Assembly: GCA_964468125.1 (NCBI GenBank)
Contig: CAYXVF010000024.1
Span: forward strand, 1 to 63,274
DNA from: CAYXVF01 sp964468125
GTDB taxonomy: Bacteria; Myxococcota; XYA12-FULL-58-9; CAYXVF01
Length of the DNA stretch: 63,274 nucleotides
Reading direction: 5' to 3'
Shown here one piece after another: positions 62,935 to 63,274 of the stretch (the first letter of the stretch is position 1; each line of letters starts with the position of its first letter). A program made the position numbers and the translations under genes. The notes under the pieces were generated by a model. That model was not told the DNA's origin. It ran no database searches and saw only the letters and a list, made by a program, of their open reading frames with translations.

Positions 62935-63257
62935 CCGCGTGTATCCTCGTCGCATCCACGATGCCAAACGCGTCATCGCCTACCATTGGCAGCGACGTTC
63001 ACAGACCTCCGGCTGACAATCAGGGCCTTCGGGTCGACTGGATGCGCTTCGATTCCGGTGAGTGGTACAACGGCGACTTCGAGAGTTTGCGCAAGAATGA
63101 GATCGAATTCGATGCGGACAAAGGCGGGCTCGCCACCTGGGATTTCGACGATGTCACCGATCTCTTCCTCGCTCGTGAAAACAGAGTGGTCTTCGCCGAC
63201 AAGAGCACGGCCACAGGGATCATCAGCGTCACCGGAGATGAGGTCCGCGTCGCGTGA
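62928..63257 (+). CDS. Short DUF481-like N-terminal module, possibly truncated
   Basis: 109 residues, ATG overlapping the stop of the preceding remnant. A weak N-terminal hydrophobic stretch is followed by an SH3-like repeat pattern (FDSGEWYNGDFESLRKNEIE, WDFDDVTDLFLARENRVVFA, ATGIISVTGDEV), as seen in the N-terminal part of some DUF481/YdiY-type outer-membrane proteins. The beta-barrel domain that normally follows is absent because the frame stops at 63257. It may be a stub of a larger gene. Confidence 0.45.
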   Translation: MLTACILVASTMPNASSPTIGSDVHRPPADNQGLRVDWMRFDSGEWYNGDFESLRKNEIEFDADKGGLATWDFDDVTDLFLARENRVVFADKSTATGIISVTGDEVRVA

Positions 63258-63274
63258 GACCGGTCCAGCCTTCT

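Overview
The window is a GC-rich, gene-dense chromosomal segment that reads as a Gram-negative member of the Myxococcota. The evidence is a protein with thrombospondin type-3 repeats ending in a MYXO-CTERM-like tail, three Hanks-type kinases with C-terminal membrane anchors and PEGA-like periplasmic domains, an FHA/sigma-54 activator, type IV pilus motors, and LPS genes (kdsA, kdsB, lptA, lptB, an LpxL-like acyltransferase). I cannot name the species. A run of exactly 100 N (38256-38355) shows it is a scaffold from a draft or metagenome assembly. I saw no rRNA, tRNA, CRISPR array, insertion sequence or prophage.

Layout. 1-4.6 kb: pilB-pilT-pilC on the minus strand behind a calcium-repeat surface protein. 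4.8-8.2 kb: FHA/sigma-54 activator and a kinase. 8.2-11 kb: rho with a membrane gene, and a HEAT-like protein. 11.1-15.6 kb: secreted M20 amidohydrolase, Na+/solute symporter, coaBC. 15.7-22.7 kb: tamB followed by an Omp85 protein with about seven POTRA domains. 22.7-25.6 kb: a 795-residue protein of unknown function and a GAF-like protein. 25.6-31.3 kb: kdsB-pyrG-kdsA, then acyltransferase-lptA-lptB. 31.4-38 kb: rpoN-ptsN-hprK-rapZ-EIIA(Man)-ptsH-ptsI plus a small orphan gene, mostly joined by 4-nt overlaps, forming a regulatory PTS without sugar permeases. 38-40.6 kb: PEGA protein (interrupted by the gap), kinase, DUF2007-like protein. 40.6-47 kb: comEC, lytic transglycosylase, and a protein with a metal-ion-inducible autocleavage (MIIA/DUF1521) domain carrying an intact GDPHVD site. 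47-53.6 kb: secreted arylsulfotransferase-like protein, M14 carboxypeptidase, spermidine-synthase-type membrane protein, LIC_10091-like protein, sulfatase-modifying-factor-like protein. 53.7-55.9 kb: a kinase fused to PEGA and TonB C-terminal domains. 55.9-56.6 kb: gene debris (AmrS-like and GlgX-like fragments). 56.6-62 kb: macro-domain protein, a DUF3604/prolyl-isomerase/HupE operon and a lipoprotein. 62-63.3 kb: more broken genes (MscS tail, DUF481-like head).

Themes. Much of the window is envelope biogenesis (LPS, TamB/Omp85, pili) and phosphorylation-based regulation: rpoN, an FHA activator of sigma-54, three kinases, and HPr kinase with HPr, EI and two EIIA proteins. Several genes have a good -35/-10 pair ending only 6-7 nt before the start codon, implying leaderless transcripts. 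Two or three intergenic stretches hold in-order fragments of unrelated genes, which is either real gene decay or mis-assembly.
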